Shown here in pieces: positions 16,735 to 26,020 of a stretch of 60,949 bases of DNA. The DNA lies in NCBI GenBank assembly GCA_964401685.1, contig CAYNZH010000011.1, positions 1 to 60,949 of the forward strand, in the 5' to 3' direction. The DNA is from DASRQK01 sp964401685 (GTDB taxonomy: Bacteria; Bacteroidota; Bacteroidia; Sphingobacteriales; Sphingobacteriaceae). The notes below the pieces were generated by a model. The model ran no database searches, was not told where the DNA came from, and saw only the letters and a list, made by a program, of their open reading frames with translations. Numbering within the stretch: the first letter of the stretch is position 1; each line of letters starts with the position of its first letter. Both the position numbers and the translations under genes were made by a program.

Positions 16735-17670
16735 ATGTACAGATTTCTAATGGTGTTGGCCGTCATTATTTCAACAACTATGGCACAAACAGACCGCGTC
16801 AGCGCGCAAGCTACCCGGGGTCCCTTGGACCAAAATTTACAAAAAGGCTTGGAACAAGTCGTGAAGGACTTCAAAGGCGATGTGGGCATTTTTGTGCAAC
16901 ATCTTCCTTCGGGGAAAACCGCGCAAATCAACGCGGATTCCTTGTTTCCTACGGCCAGCATCGTAAAAATACCTATTTTAATTGGATTATTTGACAAAAT
17001 TGAGAAAAAAGAGCTGGATTACACCCAAAAAATGGTGTATAGAGACTCTTTGCGCTACGGGGGATCGGGTTTGATGCAGTTTTATAAGGATAGTTCGAGC
17101 ACGGACCTTAGTACGCTTGCTACGTTAATGATTACTTATAGCGACAATACCACGTCCCTATGGAGTCAAAGTCTGGCTGGCGGAGGTGAGGCAATCAATG
17201 CACTCATGGCTCATTACGGAATGAAAGATACACGGGTCAATTCCCGGACCCAAGGGCGGGAAAAGGATCGCGAAATCTACGGCTGGGGACAGACCACGCC
17301 TTATGAAATCTCCCAATTGATGATAAAGATCCGCAATGGGGAGATGATTAGTCCGGCGGCCAGCGATCGCATGTACAGAATCATGACCAATATTTATTAT
17401 GACGACGGTGCCATTTCTCAGTTTCCAGCCCAGGTGCAAAGCGCTTCCAAGCAGGGAATGGTCAATGCATCCCGGTCTGAAGTGATTCTGGTCAACGCAC
17501 CTTCCGGCGACTATGTTTTTGCTGTTTTGACTAACAATAACACGGATCAACGCTGGTCTGCAGATAACGAGGCTTGGGAATTGATCCGTAAAATCTCAGC
17601 TCACCTGTGGAATTATTTTGAACCAGATCGTCCTTTTACCCCAATTGCTGCAACTCAAGCAAGATTTTAG
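16735..17670 (+). CDS. Secreted class A beta-lactamase-fold serine hydrolase
   Basis: A 311-residue exported protein with a signal peptide (to about Ala24) and the class A serine-hydrolase motifs SIVK (Ser75, Lys78), SDN (136-138) and KQG (239-241) in place of KTG. The omega-loop Glu of true class A beta-lactamases is not clearly placed, so it may be a beta-lactamase, a carboxypeptidase-like enzyme or another ester/amide hydrolase. It is divergent from the secreted-protein gene with a gap of about 42 bases. Its 3' end overlaps glmM by 35 bases on the opposite strand. Confidence 0.85.
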   Translation: MYRFLMVLAVIISTTMAQTDRVSAQATRGPLDQNLQKGLEQVVKDFKGDVGIFVQHLPSGKTAQINADSLFPTASIVKIPILIGLFDKIEKKELDYTQKMVYRDSLRYGGSGLMQFYKDSSSTDLSTLATLMITYSDNTTSLWSQSLAGGGEAINALMAHYGMKDTRVNSRTQGREKDREIYGWGQTTPYEISQLMIKIRNGEMISPAASDRMYRIMTNIYYDDGAISQFPAQVQSASKQGMVNASRSEVILVNAPSGDYVFAVLTNNNTDQRWSADNEAWELIRKISAHLWNYFEPDRPFTPIAATQARF

Positions 17671-19015
17671 ATGCGAGCGCCTCGGCCCTCTCTTGGGTCG
17701 GGGCTTCTGTATATATGCGTACTATGGGTTCGGTGTTTGACTTACGCAAGTGAACCCATTCCTCCTGGAAGTCGATTTTTAGCCCATCGATTGTACTATG
17801 TGGCTCATGCTTATAGCGATCCTGCATCTGAGTGAGTAGGTGGTCTACATCCAGTCCGGGCGTCAGTTCTATCTTGTTTTTGGCCATAAAATAGGCCGGA
17901 TACGTCGCTCTTAGGGCAGATATGGACATGTTTTCTTTGGCCAAATGCGTAAGAAACAAGGCAATTCCGACGAGGGCATCCCTACCGTAGTGGGAAGCAG
18001 GATAAATGATTCCCCCGTTACCCTCGCCTCCGATCACTGCCTTGGCTTCCTTCATTTTCTCGACCACATTGACCTCGCCCACAGCGGCAGAAAAGTAGGT
18101 CTGGCCATTTTTTTCGGTAATGTCGCGTAGCGCACGGGTTGAGGAAAGGTTAGAGACCGTCGGCCCAGGCGTATGTCTCAAGACATAGTCGCTGACCGCA
18201 ACCAGGGTATACTCTTCGCCAAACATGGCGCCGTTTTCCATGACAAAGCACAGCCTATCCACATCAGGGTCGACTGCAATACCTAAATCGGCTTTTTCCA
18301 GAACCACCAGATCCGATAGGTCAGTCAAATGAGCTGCAAGCGGCTCGGGGTTGTGGGCAAAAATACCGGTAGGTTCGCAATGAATAGGGATGATCTGCTG
18401 GACGCCTAGCGCTCTCAATAATTCAGGCACAAAAATTCCTCCTGAAGAATTGACGGCATCGACCGCCACCCTAAAATTTGCCTGACGGATGGCCTCCACA
18501 TCGACCAAATCCAAGTCCAGTATATGATCAATATGTTTTTGTAAATAACTCTCATTCGGAAATACTTCGCCCAGGTCCTCAACAGCAGCAAAATCAAAAT
18601 CCATTTCCTCGCCGCGGCGAAGCACCTCAAGACCGTCTGCAGCAGAAATAAATTCGCCTTGGGCATTGAGTAGCTTGAGTGCATTCCACTGGCCGGGATT
18701 GTGACTGGCTGTCAGTATGATTCCTCCTCCAGCCTGCTCCAGAGGTACGGCTAGTTCGACGGTCGGAGTGGTCGACAATCCCAAGTCGACAACGTCCATT
18801 CCAATTGATTGCAGGGTACCTATGACCAGGTTGCTGACCATCGCACCGGAAACGCGGGCATCGCGACCCAGAACTATCTTGTCATTCTGCGTTCTCTCCT
18901 GGATGATTTTTCCGAAAGCTGCAGTAAATTTAACAATGTCCAGAGGTGTAAGCGCCTGTCCTTCACGCCCGCCGATAGTTCCCCGTATACCGGAAATAGA
19001 TTTTATCAATGTCAT
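17636..19015 (-). CDS. glmM: Phosphoglucosamine mutase
   Basis: A 459-residue phosphohexomutase converting glucosamine-6-phosphate to glucosamine-1-phosphate for cell-wall UDP-GlcNAc. Seen: active-site serine loop ILTASHNPGQWNALK (Ser104), metal loop VDPDVDRLCF, sugar loop GGEGNGGIIYP and the phosphate-binding end RKSNTEPIVRIYTEA. Phosphomannomutase/phosphoglucomutase is the alternative within the family; the EGNGG loop favours a glucosamine mutase. A -7 box lies 20 bases upstream. It is convergent with and overlaps the serine hydrolase gene by 35 bases. Confidence 0.88.
   Translation of the reverse strand: MTLIKSISGIRGTIGGREGQALTPLDIVKFTAAFGKIIQERTQNDKIVLGRDARVSGAMVSNLVIGTLQSIGMDVVDLGLSTTPTVELAVPLEQAGGGIILTASHNPGQWNALKLLNAQGEFISAADGLEVLRRGEEMDFDFAAVEDLGEVFPNESYLQKHIDHILDLDLVDVEAIRQANFRVAVDAVNSSGGIFVPELLRALGVQQIIPIHCEPTGIFAHNPEPLAAHLTDLSDLVVLEKADLGIAVDPDVDRLCFVMENGAMFGEEYTLVAVSDYVLRHTPGPTVSNLSSTRALRDITEKNGQTYFSAAVGEVNVVEKMKEAKAVIGGEGNGGIIYPASHYGRDALVGIALFLTHLAKENMSISALRATYPAYFMAKNKIELTPGLDVDHLLTQMQDRYKHEPHSTIDGLKIDFQEEWVHLRKSNTEPIVRIYTEAPTQERAEALASKILLELQQLG
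17679..17704 (+). terminator. GC-rich hairpin just past the serine hydrolase stop, inside glmM
   Basis: Arms GCCTCGGCCC (17679-17688) and GGGTCGGGGC (17695-17704) pair over ten positions with two G-U pairs; loop TCTCTT. The tail TTCTGTATAT is only weakly T-rich, so it may be a weak plus-strand terminator or a coding coincidence. It lies within the 3' coding end of glmM. Confidence 0.35.
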
Positions 19016-19034
19016 AGGTGTCGTAATTTTTTTT

Positions 19035-19042
19035 CAAAGATA
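19035..19042 (-). promoter_or_regulatory. Bacteroidota -7 box of glmM
   Basis: Minus strand TATCTTTG, exact TAnnTTTG, 20 bases before the glmM ATG and back-to-back with the plus-strand box at 19065. Confidence 0.5.
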
Positions 19043-19064
19043 ACAGATTATTCAAAATTATACT

Positions 19065-19072
19065 TAGCTTTG
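19065..19072 (+). promoter_or_regulatory. Bacteroidota -7 box of the PAP2-ZIP pair
   Basis: TAGCTTTG, exact TAnnTTTG, 24 bases before the ATG at 19096. Together with 19035-19042 it forms a compact divergent promoter region. Confidence 0.5.
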
Positions 19073-19095
19073 TTGCAACTTAGTTGAAATACCAC

Positions 19096-19671
19096 ATGAT
19101 TGATCAATTGATCAGCCTGGACCAGGAGTTGTTTTTGGCTGTGAATAACGGAATGAGTTCCGCTTTTTTGGATTGGCTGCTGCCTATACTCAGAAATCCC
19201 TACACCTGGGCGCCCCTTTACCTTTTCGTTATCGTTTTTTGTATTATTAATTATAAAAAAGTCGGGGTCTTTATGGTCGTCGCTTTGTTAGTGAACTTTG
19301 CGATTTCGGATATGGTTTCTTCCACAGTGATCAAAAAATCCGTACAGCGCATCAGGCCATGCAATGATGTAGAGCTAAAAGATGATGTCATACTGAGGGT
19401 GCGATGTGGCAGTGGCTACAGTTTTACGTCATCTCATGCCACGAATCATTTTGCAATGGCTGTACTTCTGATCGGGCTGTTTTATAGACGATGGAAGCCG
19501 ATACTCGGTGTGGGGCTTCTTTGGGCTGCGGCGATCAGTTTCTCGCAAGTTTATGTAGGGGTGCACTACCCTGGCGACGTCCTCGCCGGTGCACTGGTTG
19601 GCGCTGCGATCGGTCTGTTTACAACTTTTATTTTCAACCTGCTCAAAAATAAATTTAAATGGGCTCAATAG
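19096..19671 (+). CDS. PAP2-family membrane phosphatase
   Basis: A 191-residue integral membrane phosphatase of the PAP2 superfamily (lipid phosphate or undecaprenyl-pyrophosphate type). The three motifs are present: KKSVQRIRP, SSHATNHF (the SGH-equivalent with catalytic His) and SQVYVGVHYPGD. About five hydrophobic segments are visible. ATG 19096 is chosen; TTG at 19084 would add four residues. It overlaps the ZIP transporter gene by 13 bases. Whether it recycles the C55 carrier or acts on another lipid is not decided by sequence. Confidence 0.9.
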   Translation: MIDQLISLDQELFLAVNNGMSSAFLDWLLPILRNPYTWAPLYLFVIVFCIINYKKVGVFMVVALLVNFAISDMVSSTVIKKSVQRIRPCNDVELKDDVILRVRCGSGYSFTSSHATNHFAMAVLLIGLFYRRWKPILGVGLLWAAAISFSQVYVGVHYPGDVLAGALVGAAIGLFTTFIFNLLKNKFKWAQ

Positions 19672-20480
19672 CTGTCGTTTCTATACTCTTCATTTCTGCT
19701 TTCCTGAGCGGCGCTGCCGTTTTTTTCATAAAGCGTGATAATGCTGGATTTCTAAAATTAATCCTCGCCTTCAGCGGAGCGTACTTATTTGCGATCACTG
19801 TTTTGCACTTGATTCCACATGTTTACCTCGCCGATGATGGGCAAAATCTTGAGACCATAGGCCTTTACATTCTGGGGGGATTTCTCTTCCAGATCGTATT
19901 GGAACAATTTTCCCATGGAATTGAACATGGCCACGTCCACAAGCCCAATACCGGATTGCATATTTTTCCATTGGGAATAATGATCAGCCTCTGTTTACAT
20001 GCGTTTATCGAGGGAATGCCTCTAGCGTCTGAACACCAGGACCAACTGGTTTTCGGAATTGCTATACATCACGTTCCGGCAGCTTTTGCACTGGGATCGC
20101 TCCTAATCAATACGCGTCTTAGTAAAACCGGAATTTACCTGATGATAGGCATTTTTGCGATTATGACGCCGATGGGGTATCTGCTGAGCAAGTGGCTTAG
20201 CACAGGAGGGGTTAGCAATATTGAACAGTATTTTTCCCGGCTCATGGCTATCGTCATCGGAATATTTTTACATATATCCACGACCATTCTCTTTGAAACC
20301 GGATCTGAGCACCATCACCATTTTAATCGTAGAAAAATGATTGCGGTTTTGGTGGGGATTGCGATCGCTCTCCTCAATTTCGCCTTTGATGGGCACAGCC
20401 ACGATCACCACAGCCACGATCATCACGGTCACGAACATCACGGCCACGATCACCATCATGAAGCTGATGATAAGGAGTGA
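19659..20480 (+). CDS. ZIP-family metal transporter with His-rich C-terminal tail
   Basis: A 273-residue ZIP-type divalent metal (probably zinc) permease. Metal-site motifs are in LCLHAFIEGMPLAS and IAIHHVPAAFALGS. Multiple membrane segments are followed by a cytoplasmic or periplasmic tail with repeated H-D/E-H-H-S/G units (about residues 247-268). Unusually, the His-rich region is at the very C-terminus. The ATG lies inside the end of the PAP2 gene (13-base overlap). The convergent histidine phosphatase gene ends 7 bases away. Confidence 0.92.
   Translation: MGSIAVVSILFISAFLSGAAVFFIKRDNAGFLKLILAFSGAYLFAITVLHLIPHVYLADDGQNLETIGLYILGGFLFQIVLEQFSHGIEHGHVHKPNTGLHIFPLGIMISLCLHAFIEGMPLASEHQDQLVFGIAIHHVPAAFALGSLLINTRLSKTGIYLMIGIFAIMTPMGYLLSKWLSTGGVSNIEQYFSRLMAIVIGIFLHISTTILFETGSEHHHHFNRRKMIAVLVGIAIALLNFAFDGHSHDHHSHDHHGHEHHGHDHHHEADDKE
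20395..20461 (+). repeat. His-codon repeat tract in the ZIP gene
   Basis: About four imperfect 15-base units of CAC/CAT-rich sequence coding (S/G)H(D/E)HH, a probable metal-binding or metal-buffering tail. Confidence 0.8.
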
Positions 20481-20487
20481 TTTCTAG

Positions 20488-21102
20488 TTACGCTTCTAAA
20501 TGTCTGATATTATAGTGATCAACGATCTCAAAGCGGTCACCGTCCCAGGTCAGTTTGTATAGAGAGGTGTTTGTATGCTGAAAGGAATCCATTTCCTTTG
20601 GACTGACACCACTGAGCCAACAGAGTAGGATTCGCATCGCCCGCCCGTGCATGCAGATCAAGATCTGCTTTTCTTCTTCGAAGCTCAGTATATAATTGAT
20701 TGCGGCCTTCTGACGCTCGACGACTTGCGAAGGACTTTCGCCACCTTCTACTGCGAGATCCAGATTTCCCTCATTCCACTGACCGGTCAGCAGCTCAAAG
20801 CCCCTGCTAATTTCCGGTGACTGTTCCTGACCCTCGTACACGCCCCAACTGATCTCATCCAGTCCGGCAAGGCGTTCCACGGGAATTCCATCCCTGATGA
20901 AGGGTTCTACAGTTTGGTAGGTTCGCTTGAGATGAGAGACGTAGATTTTGTCAAAACCAACGTTTTTATACGCTTGATAGAAAGCTAGAGCTTGCTGCTG
21001 GCCTTTTTCGTTTAAAGGGGAATCAATGCCCCGTCCCTGCACTATACCCTTTAAATTGAGATCTGTCTGTCCGTGACGGATTAGAAAAATGATCTTTTTC
21101 AT
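20488..21102 (-). CDS. Histidine phosphatase family protein (phosphoglycerate mutase-like)
   Basis: A 204-residue cytoplasmic phosphatase. The phosphohistidine motif LIRHGQTDLN (His10) is followed by the second conserved His in ILICMHGRAMRIL and the acid Glu region near DEISWGVYEGQ. Length fits cobalamin-phosphatase/GpmB-like members, but substrate cannot be assigned. Downstream of the exporter gene on the same strand (18 bases), so probably cotranscribed. Confidence 0.9.
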   Translation of the reverse strand: MKKIIFLIRHGQTDLNLKGIVQGRGIDSPLNEKGQQQALAFYQAYKNVGFDKIYVSHLKRTYQTVEPFIRDGIPVERLAGLDEISWGVYEGQEQSPEISRGFELLTGQWNEGNLDLAVEGGESPSQVVERQKAAINYILSFEEEKQILICMHGRAMRILLCWLSGVSPKEMDSFQHTNTSLYKLTWDGDRFEIVDHYNIRHLEA

Positions 21103-21120
21103 GATATACCTTTGTGGTTC

Positions 21121-22935
21121 CTATGAAAACTGCTGCATATCGATGAGTCGTTTGTACACCCCATCCTGCCTGATTAGCTCCGCATGTTGCCCTGATTCCA
21201 CTATTCGGCCGCCATCGACCACATAGATACGATCCGCATTCTGAATGGTGCTCAAACGGTGGGCAATCACTACAGTTGTCCGATTTTCCATGAGCTTATA
21301 CAAAGCGTCCTGGACCAGTTTCTCTGATTCTGTATCTAAGGCAGAGGTCGCCTCGTCCAGTAGCAATATGGGCGGATTTTTAAGAATGGCCCGGGCAATA
21401 CATATTCTTTGACGTTGTCCTCCGGACAATTTCACGCCTCTATCGCCAATGTTAGTCTGATAGCCCTGCTCGGATTTCTCGATAAATTCGTGCGCATTCG
21501 CGATTTTGGCCGCCAAAATTACCTGCTCCTTGGGAACATCCTTCAAACCGAATGCTATATTGTTGAAAATTGTATCATTGAAGAGCAGCGCCTCTTGATT
21601 GACAACGCCGATCTGATGGCGGACACTGTCCACCTGCAAATCCTTGATGGAAGTGCCGTCAAACAGAATTTCGCCTTCTGTTGTATCCATAAATCGGGGA
21701 ATCAGATCGATCAATGTAGACTTTCCCCCACCTGATGGGCCGACCAGGGCAATGGTCTGTCCTTTCGGAATCTGGAGATTGATATCGTGAAGCACTTGAT
21801 GGCTATCGTATGAAAAATTAACGTTTTTAAACGTTATACCTTCCTTTAGTTCTCCAAGCGGTTTGGCGTTCTCCTCGTCCTTGATCTCGCTCTCCAAATC
21901 AATCAGTTCCAGGACGCGTTCACCGGCGGCAATTCCCGAATTGATGTTGCTAAACGCATCGGTCAACGCTTTTGCCGGGCGCATGATCTGAGAAAAAACC
22001 GCAATATACGCGATAAACTCGGTCGCTTCTAGCGCTCCGCTCCCACTCAAAACCAGATGACCGCCGTACAATAGAATGATGGCAACCATAATTACTCCTA
22101 AAAATTCGGAGACAGGCGACCCAAGTTGCTGCCTCCGCACCATCCTTCGGCTGAGTTTAGAAAAATAAGTATTTTCCTGATGAAAGCGTTTTTTTATAAA
22201 TTCTGTAGCATTAAAGGCTTTAATGATTTTGATTCCCGACAGCGCTTCGTCCAGGTATGAAATCATATTGCCATAAACTTGCTGCGCCTCGGTTGCCTGC
22301 TTCTTGAGACGTTTCACAATCCGGGAAATCAGAAACGCAGAAAGCGGCAGAACCAAAACCGCAAAAGAGGTCAATTGGGGAGAGATGATCAAGAGAGCCG
22401 CCAAATAAGCGAGGAGCTGCATGGGTTCCTTGAACACCACTTGAAGTGTCGCTGTCACTGAAAATTGGACGACCTGCACATCCGAAGCAATCTTTGAGAT
22501 AATGTCCCCTTTACGCTGATTGCTGAAATAACCGACATGCAGACTCATGACGTTGTCAAAAACCGCTCTGCGAAAATTTAAAAGCGTATGTATGCGTAAA
22601 TTTTCGATCACTCGCTGAGAAAGATAGCGAAAGACATTAGCAATGAACACCGAAATCACAATTGCGACACACACCCATCTGAGCGCGCCGTACGGCCCAT
22701 AGGTCAGGCTTGCTTGGTTCGCATAATAGTTGAAATAGCCGAGTATATCGTGCCACTGTTCGGGCCGGGGCACAACTTCGGTGTTATCAGCATTGAAGAG
22801 AGTATGCAAAAGAGGAGCTAGCAATGCTAGGTTGAGTGTACTGAATACTACTGTAATCAACACACAGATCACATAAGGAATGGCATATTTCCCTATAGGT
22901 CTTGCATACGAAAGTAACCTAAAATACGTCTTCAT
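21121..22935 (-). CDS. ABC exporter, fused permease-ATPase (MsbA-like)
   Basis: A 604-residue half-transporter. Six-helix type-1 exporter domain (about 15-330), then the ATPase domain with Walker A ALVGPSGGGKSTLID, signature LSGGQRQRICIARAIL, Walker B ILLLDEATSALD and the switch His in VIAHRLSTI. Works as a dimer in the inner membrane. MsbA-type lipid flipping is likely for this subfamily in Bacteroidota but drug or peptide export is possible. A TAnnTTTG box lies 20 bases upstream. Confidence 0.92.
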   Translation of the reverse strand: MKTYFRLLSYARPIGKYAIPYVICVLITVVFSTLNLALLAPLLHTLFNADNTEVVPRPEQWHDILGYFNYYANQASLTYGPYGALRWVCVAIVISVFIANVFRYLSQRVIENLRIHTLLNFRRAVFDNVMSLHVGYFSNQRKGDIISKIASDVQVVQFSVTATLQVVFKEPMQLLAYLAALLIISPQLTSFAVLVLPLSAFLISRIVKRLKKQATEAQQVYGNMISYLDEALSGIKIIKAFNATEFIKKRFHQENTYFSKLSRRMVRRQQLGSPVSEFLGVIMVAIILLYGGHLVLSGSGALEATEFIAYIAVFSQIMRPAKALTDAFSNINSGIAAGERVLELIDLESEIKDEENAKPLGELKEGITFKNVNFSYDSHQVLHDINLQIPKGQTIALVGPSGGGKSTLIDLIPRFMDTTEGEILFDGTSIKDLQVDSVRHQIGVVNQEALLFNDTIFNNIAFGLKDVPKEQVILAAKIANAHEFIEKSEQGYQTNIGDRGVKLSGGQRQRICIARAILKNPPILLLDEATSALDTESEKLVQDALYKLMENRTTVVIAHRLSTIQNADRIYVVDGGRIVESGQHAELIRQDGVYKRLIDMQQFS

Positions 22936-22954
22936 CTAATCCGTTAGAGAATCG

Positions 22955-22962
22955 CAAATATA
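22955..22962 (-). promoter_or_regulatory. Bacteroidota -7 box of the ABC exporter gene
   Basis: Minus strand TATATTTG, exact match to TAnnTTTG, 20 bases before the start codon at 22935. Confidence 0.45.
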
Positions 22963-23004
22963 CTAAAAAAAGGCTATTTTAGCCGCTCTAAATTTATTAA
23001 TATC

Positions 23005-24171
23005 ATGCAAGTACAGATTGCGGACAGGTTAAAGTCGACGGAGGAATACTATTTTTCCAAAAAACTACGTGAGATTGAAGTGATGAATCGCCAGGGTCAC
23101 CAGGTTCTGAACCTTGGAATAGGAAGCCCGGACCTTCCTCCCCACCCGGACGTGATTTCTGACCTGGTTGAGCACGCGCAGCAGCCCCACACCCATGGAT
23201 ACCAAAGCTATAAGGGGGTCGCGCCACTCCGAAAGGCAATATCGGACTGGTATGGGAAATACTATGGCGTATCTCTCGACCCGGAGCGGGAAATACTGCC
23301 GTTGATGGGTTCTAAGGAGGGAATTGTGCACATTTGCATGACCTATTTACAAGCTGGAGACGAGGCGCTGATCCCAGATCCCGGCTACCCCACATACGCC
23401 ACAGCCGTCAGGCTCAGTGGTGCAGATAGTCGCACGTATACGTTGACAGAAGAGGGACAGTGGCTGCCGGATCTGGATAAGCTCGACAAAGAAGACCTCT
23501 CAAAAGTAAAGTTGATGTGGATCAATTATCCGCATATGCCCACCGGTGCCAAAGCGTCCACTGAGTTTTTTGAGAAACTGGTTGATTTTGCCCGAAAGCA
23601 CAATATACTTTTATGTCATGACAACCCCTATAGTTTTATACTCAACGATAATCCTCAAAGCCTGATGCAGGTGAATGGCGCCAGAGAAGTGGCCCTGGAG
23701 CTAAACTCCTTGAGCAAATCGTCCAATATGGCTGGGTGGCGAATCGGGATGATGGTGGGTGCCGCAGAACGATTGGAAGAGGTTCTTCGGTTCAAGAGCA
23801 ACATGGATTCGGGCATGTTTTTACCTCTTCAAATGGCCGCGGTCAAAGCGCTTTCTTTGGATTCTTCCTGGTATAAAGAGCTGAACGCGAACTATGCGAG
23901 TCGGAAAAAACTGGTTTTCAGGCTTCTCGATGTGCTCAACTGCTCCTATGACACCGCGCAAGTAGGGCTGTTTGTCTGGGCTCGAATCCCGAGTGTCTGG
24001 GATGACGGCTATGCATTAAGCGACCATGTGCTGTATGGAGCGAAGGTATTCATCACGCCGGGAGGCATTTTCGGAAAAGGCGGCGATTCTTATATTCGCA
24101 TTAGTTTATGTGCATCCGAATCTCAACTTGAGGAAGCTATTGCGCGCGTTTTAAACATTTCAAACGAATAA
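23005..24171 (+). CDS. Class I/II pyridoxal-phosphate aminotransferase, probably aromatic
   Basis: A 388-residue fold-type I aminotransferase. Seen: LNLGIGSPDLPPHPDVI, PDPGYPTY, NYPHMPTGAKAS (NP-TG motif variant with His-Met), and the PLP lysine in LNSLSKSSNMAGWRIG; C-terminal arginine region SYIRISLC. It is followed after 2 bases by prephenate dehydrogenase, so the pair probably completes tyrosine and phenylalanine synthesis by transaminating the keto acids. Substrate is inferred from this pairing. Confidence 0.9.
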   Translation: MQVQIADRLKSTEEYYFSKKLREIEVMNRQGHQVLNLGIGSPDLPPHPDVISDLVEHAQQPHTHGYQSYKGVAPLRKAISDWYGKYYGVSLDPEREILPLMGSKEGIVHICMTYLQAGDEALIPDPGYPTYATAVRLSGADSRTYTLTEEGQWLPDLDKLDKEDLSKVKLMWINYPHMPTGAKASTEFFEKLVDFARKHNILLCHDNPYSFILNDNPQSLMQVNGAREVALELNSLSKSSNMAGWRIGMMVGAAERLEEVLRFKSNMDSGMFLPLQMAAVKALSLDSSWYKELNANYASRKKLVFRLLDVLNCSYDTAQVGLFVWARIPSVWDDGYALSDHVLYGAKVFITPGGIFGKGGDSYIRISLCASESQLEEAIARVLNISNE

Positions 24172-24173
24172 AG

Positions 24174-25013
24174 ATGAAAATAGCCATTGTGGGGGTGGGC
24201 TTGATCGGTGGATCCATCGCCCTAACCCTGAAAAACAAGAAAGCGGTCCAGACGATTGTTGGCGTTGATAAAAACGATTTACATCTGGCTAAAGCCACCC
24301 GTCTGGGGATCATAGACGAGACGGCGTCCCTGCCAGATGCCATCCGGCGCTGTGACGTCATTATATTGTCGGTCCCGGTCGACGTAATTCTGCATCTGTT
24401 GCCCGAAATTCTGGACCAGGTGGACCGTCAGGTCATTGTGGATCTGGGTTCGACCAAGAAAACAATCTTGCAAGCTGTGGAAGGACATCCCAAACGCGGC
24501 CGCCTGGTCGCCGCGCACCCCATGGCCGGTACGGAATACTCCGGGCCGGACGCAGCCTTCGACGGCTTATTCACCGACAAAGTCATGGTATACACGGACG
24601 CGACGAACACCGACGACGATGCCTTCGATACCATGGAACAGATCACTGAACTGCTCGAGATGCGATCGACATTTATGAATGCTCACGAGCACGATATGCA
24701 CACGGCCTATGTCTCTCATATCTCGCACATCACCTCGATGGCCTTGGCACTGACTGTTTTGGGAAAAGAACGTTCCCAGGGAAGGATATTCGAGCTTGCT
24801 GGTTCGGGTTTTGAGTCTACAGTGCGGCTAGCGAAAAGCTCTCCCGACATGTGGACGCCCATTTTTAAGCAAAATCGGGAAAATGTGCTGGAAGTCCTCG
24901 AGGAACACATCAGCCAGTTGCAGAAGATGTATGATTTGCTTGAGGACGAAGACTATCCTGCCCTGCACAAGATGATCAAACATTCTAACAAGATCAAAAG
25001 GATCCTGGCCTAG
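24174..25013 (+). CDS. tyrA: Prephenate dehydrogenase
   Basis: A 279-residue NAD(P)-dependent enzyme converting prephenate to 4-hydroxyphenylpyruvate for tyrosine. Seen: nucleotide-binding IAIVGVGLIGGS (residues 3-14), AAHPMAGTEYSGPDAAF (conserved prephenate-site His and the Pro-Met-Ala-Gly-Thr/Ser-Glu motif), and HDMHTAYVSHISHITSMAL. No C-terminal ACT or fused mutase domain. It directly follows the aminotransferase. The convergent quinone oxidoreductase gene ends only 3 bases away. Confidence 0.95.
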   Translation: MKIAIVGVGLIGGSIALTLKNKKAVQTIVGVDKNDLHLAKATRLGIIDETASLPDAIRRCDVIILSVPVDVILHLLPEILDQVDRQVIVDLGSTKKTILQAVEGHPKRGRLVAAHPMAGTEYSGPDAAFDGLFTDKVMVYTDATNTDDDAFDTMEQITELLEMRSTFMNAHEHDMHTAYVSHISHITSMALALTVLGKERSQGRIFELAGSGFESTVRLAKSSPDMWTPIFKQNRENVLEVLEEHISQLQKMYDLLEDEDYPALHKMIKHSNKIKRILA

Positions 25014-25016
25014 GGG

Positions 25017-25997
25017 CTAAGCCCAGGTGAGGACGATTTTTCCGAAAACTTCGCCGTTTTCCAGATCCCGGTGAGCCTGAACAATGTCTTTCGCGGAATA
25101 GATCCCGTGAATCACAGGGCGGATGTCCTGATTGAGGAAGGCCTGCCAAACTCTGGACTCGATCTCCTGGCGAAGTTCGCTTTTAAATGTCGCGTCCCGC
25201 GGGCGCAGTGTACTTCCCGTCAGGTGAAACCGCCGCTGCATCAGCTTCAAAAGATCTAATTCTACCTTGCGCCCCCCGGTACTGTTGATCTGCACCAACT
25301 TCCCGTCGTCTCTCAGAAGACTGAGATTTTTCTCGAAGTACTCGCCACCTATGGAATCAAGGATCACATCCAGCGATCTCCCCTCAATCTGCTCCGCGAA
25401 GTCCTCCTTTTTGTAGTTGAAGCAGCGATCAGCGCCCAATTCCTCGCATCGCCGGCACCGATCATCCGAACCAGCAGTCGCAAACACAGTTGCACCTGCC
25501 CAGCGGGCGAGTTGAATGGCCATAGTTCCAATGCCGCCGGAACCCCCATGGACCAGGAGGCGTTGTCCTCTTTCAAGCTGGCCCCGCTGAAACACATTGT
25601 GCCAGACGGTAAACAAGGTTTCGGGGATAGCTGCGCCTTCTTCGAAGGACAGGTGCTCTCCCAGTGGGAGGCAGTGATCTTCATGAACAAGGGCATATTC
25701 GCTGTAACCGCCACCAGCGAGTAGCCCACAAACGCGCTCGCCGATCTGCCACCTTGACGCGTTTGGACCACATTTTTCAACAACCCCCGCAATTTCCAGC
25801 CCGGGGATGTCTGCAGGAACGCCCTCAGGCGCTGGGTAATGCCCTTTTCGCTGAATGATATCGGGACGATTCACGCCAAAAGCCATAACTTTTACCAAAA
25901 TTTGTCCTTCGCCGAGAACTACGGGTACCGAAGTGTCTCTTTGTTTAAGGACTTCTGGCCCACCAAAAGTGGAAATAACAATGGATTTCATTTTCAT
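25017..25997 (-). CDS. NADPH:quinone oxidoreductase-like zinc-independent alcohol dehydrogenase family protein
   Basis: A 326-residue medium-chain reductase of the quinone oxidoreductase (PIG3/QOR) type. Seen: GVNRPDIIQRKGHYPAP, AGVVEKCGPNASRWQIGERVCGLL, nucleotide-binding VHGGSGGIGTMAIQLA, and no structural zinc cysteine cluster. The start is set at ATG 25997, which has an AAGGAGA ribosome-binding site 4 bases upstream; an earlier TTG would add nine residues and overlap the neighbour. The barrel protein gene ends 23 bases upstream of this start. Confidence 0.92.
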   Translation of the reverse strand: MKMKSIVISTFGGPEVLKQRDTSVPVVLGEGQILVKVMAFGVNRPDIIQRKGHYPAPEGVPADIPGLEIAGVVEKCGPNASRWQIGERVCGLLAGGGYSEYALVHEDHCLPLGEHLSFEEGAAIPETLFTVWHNVFQRGQLERGQRLLVHGGSGGIGTMAIQLARWAGATVFATAGSDDRCRRCEELGADRCFNYKKEDFAEQIEGRSLDVILDSIGGEYFEKNLSLLRDDGKLVQINSTGGRKVELDLLKLMQRRFHLTGSTLRPRDATFKSELRQEIESRVWQAFLNQDIRPVIHGIYSAKDIVQAHRDLENGEVFGKIVLTWA

Positions 25998-26020
25998 ATC
26001 TTCTCCTTGTTTCGCAACCC

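Noticed and set aside
16735..17670. Antibiotic-resistance beta-lactamase call
   Set aside because: SxxK and SDN are present but KTG is KQG and the omega-loop Glu is unclear; many such proteins are not beta-lactamases.
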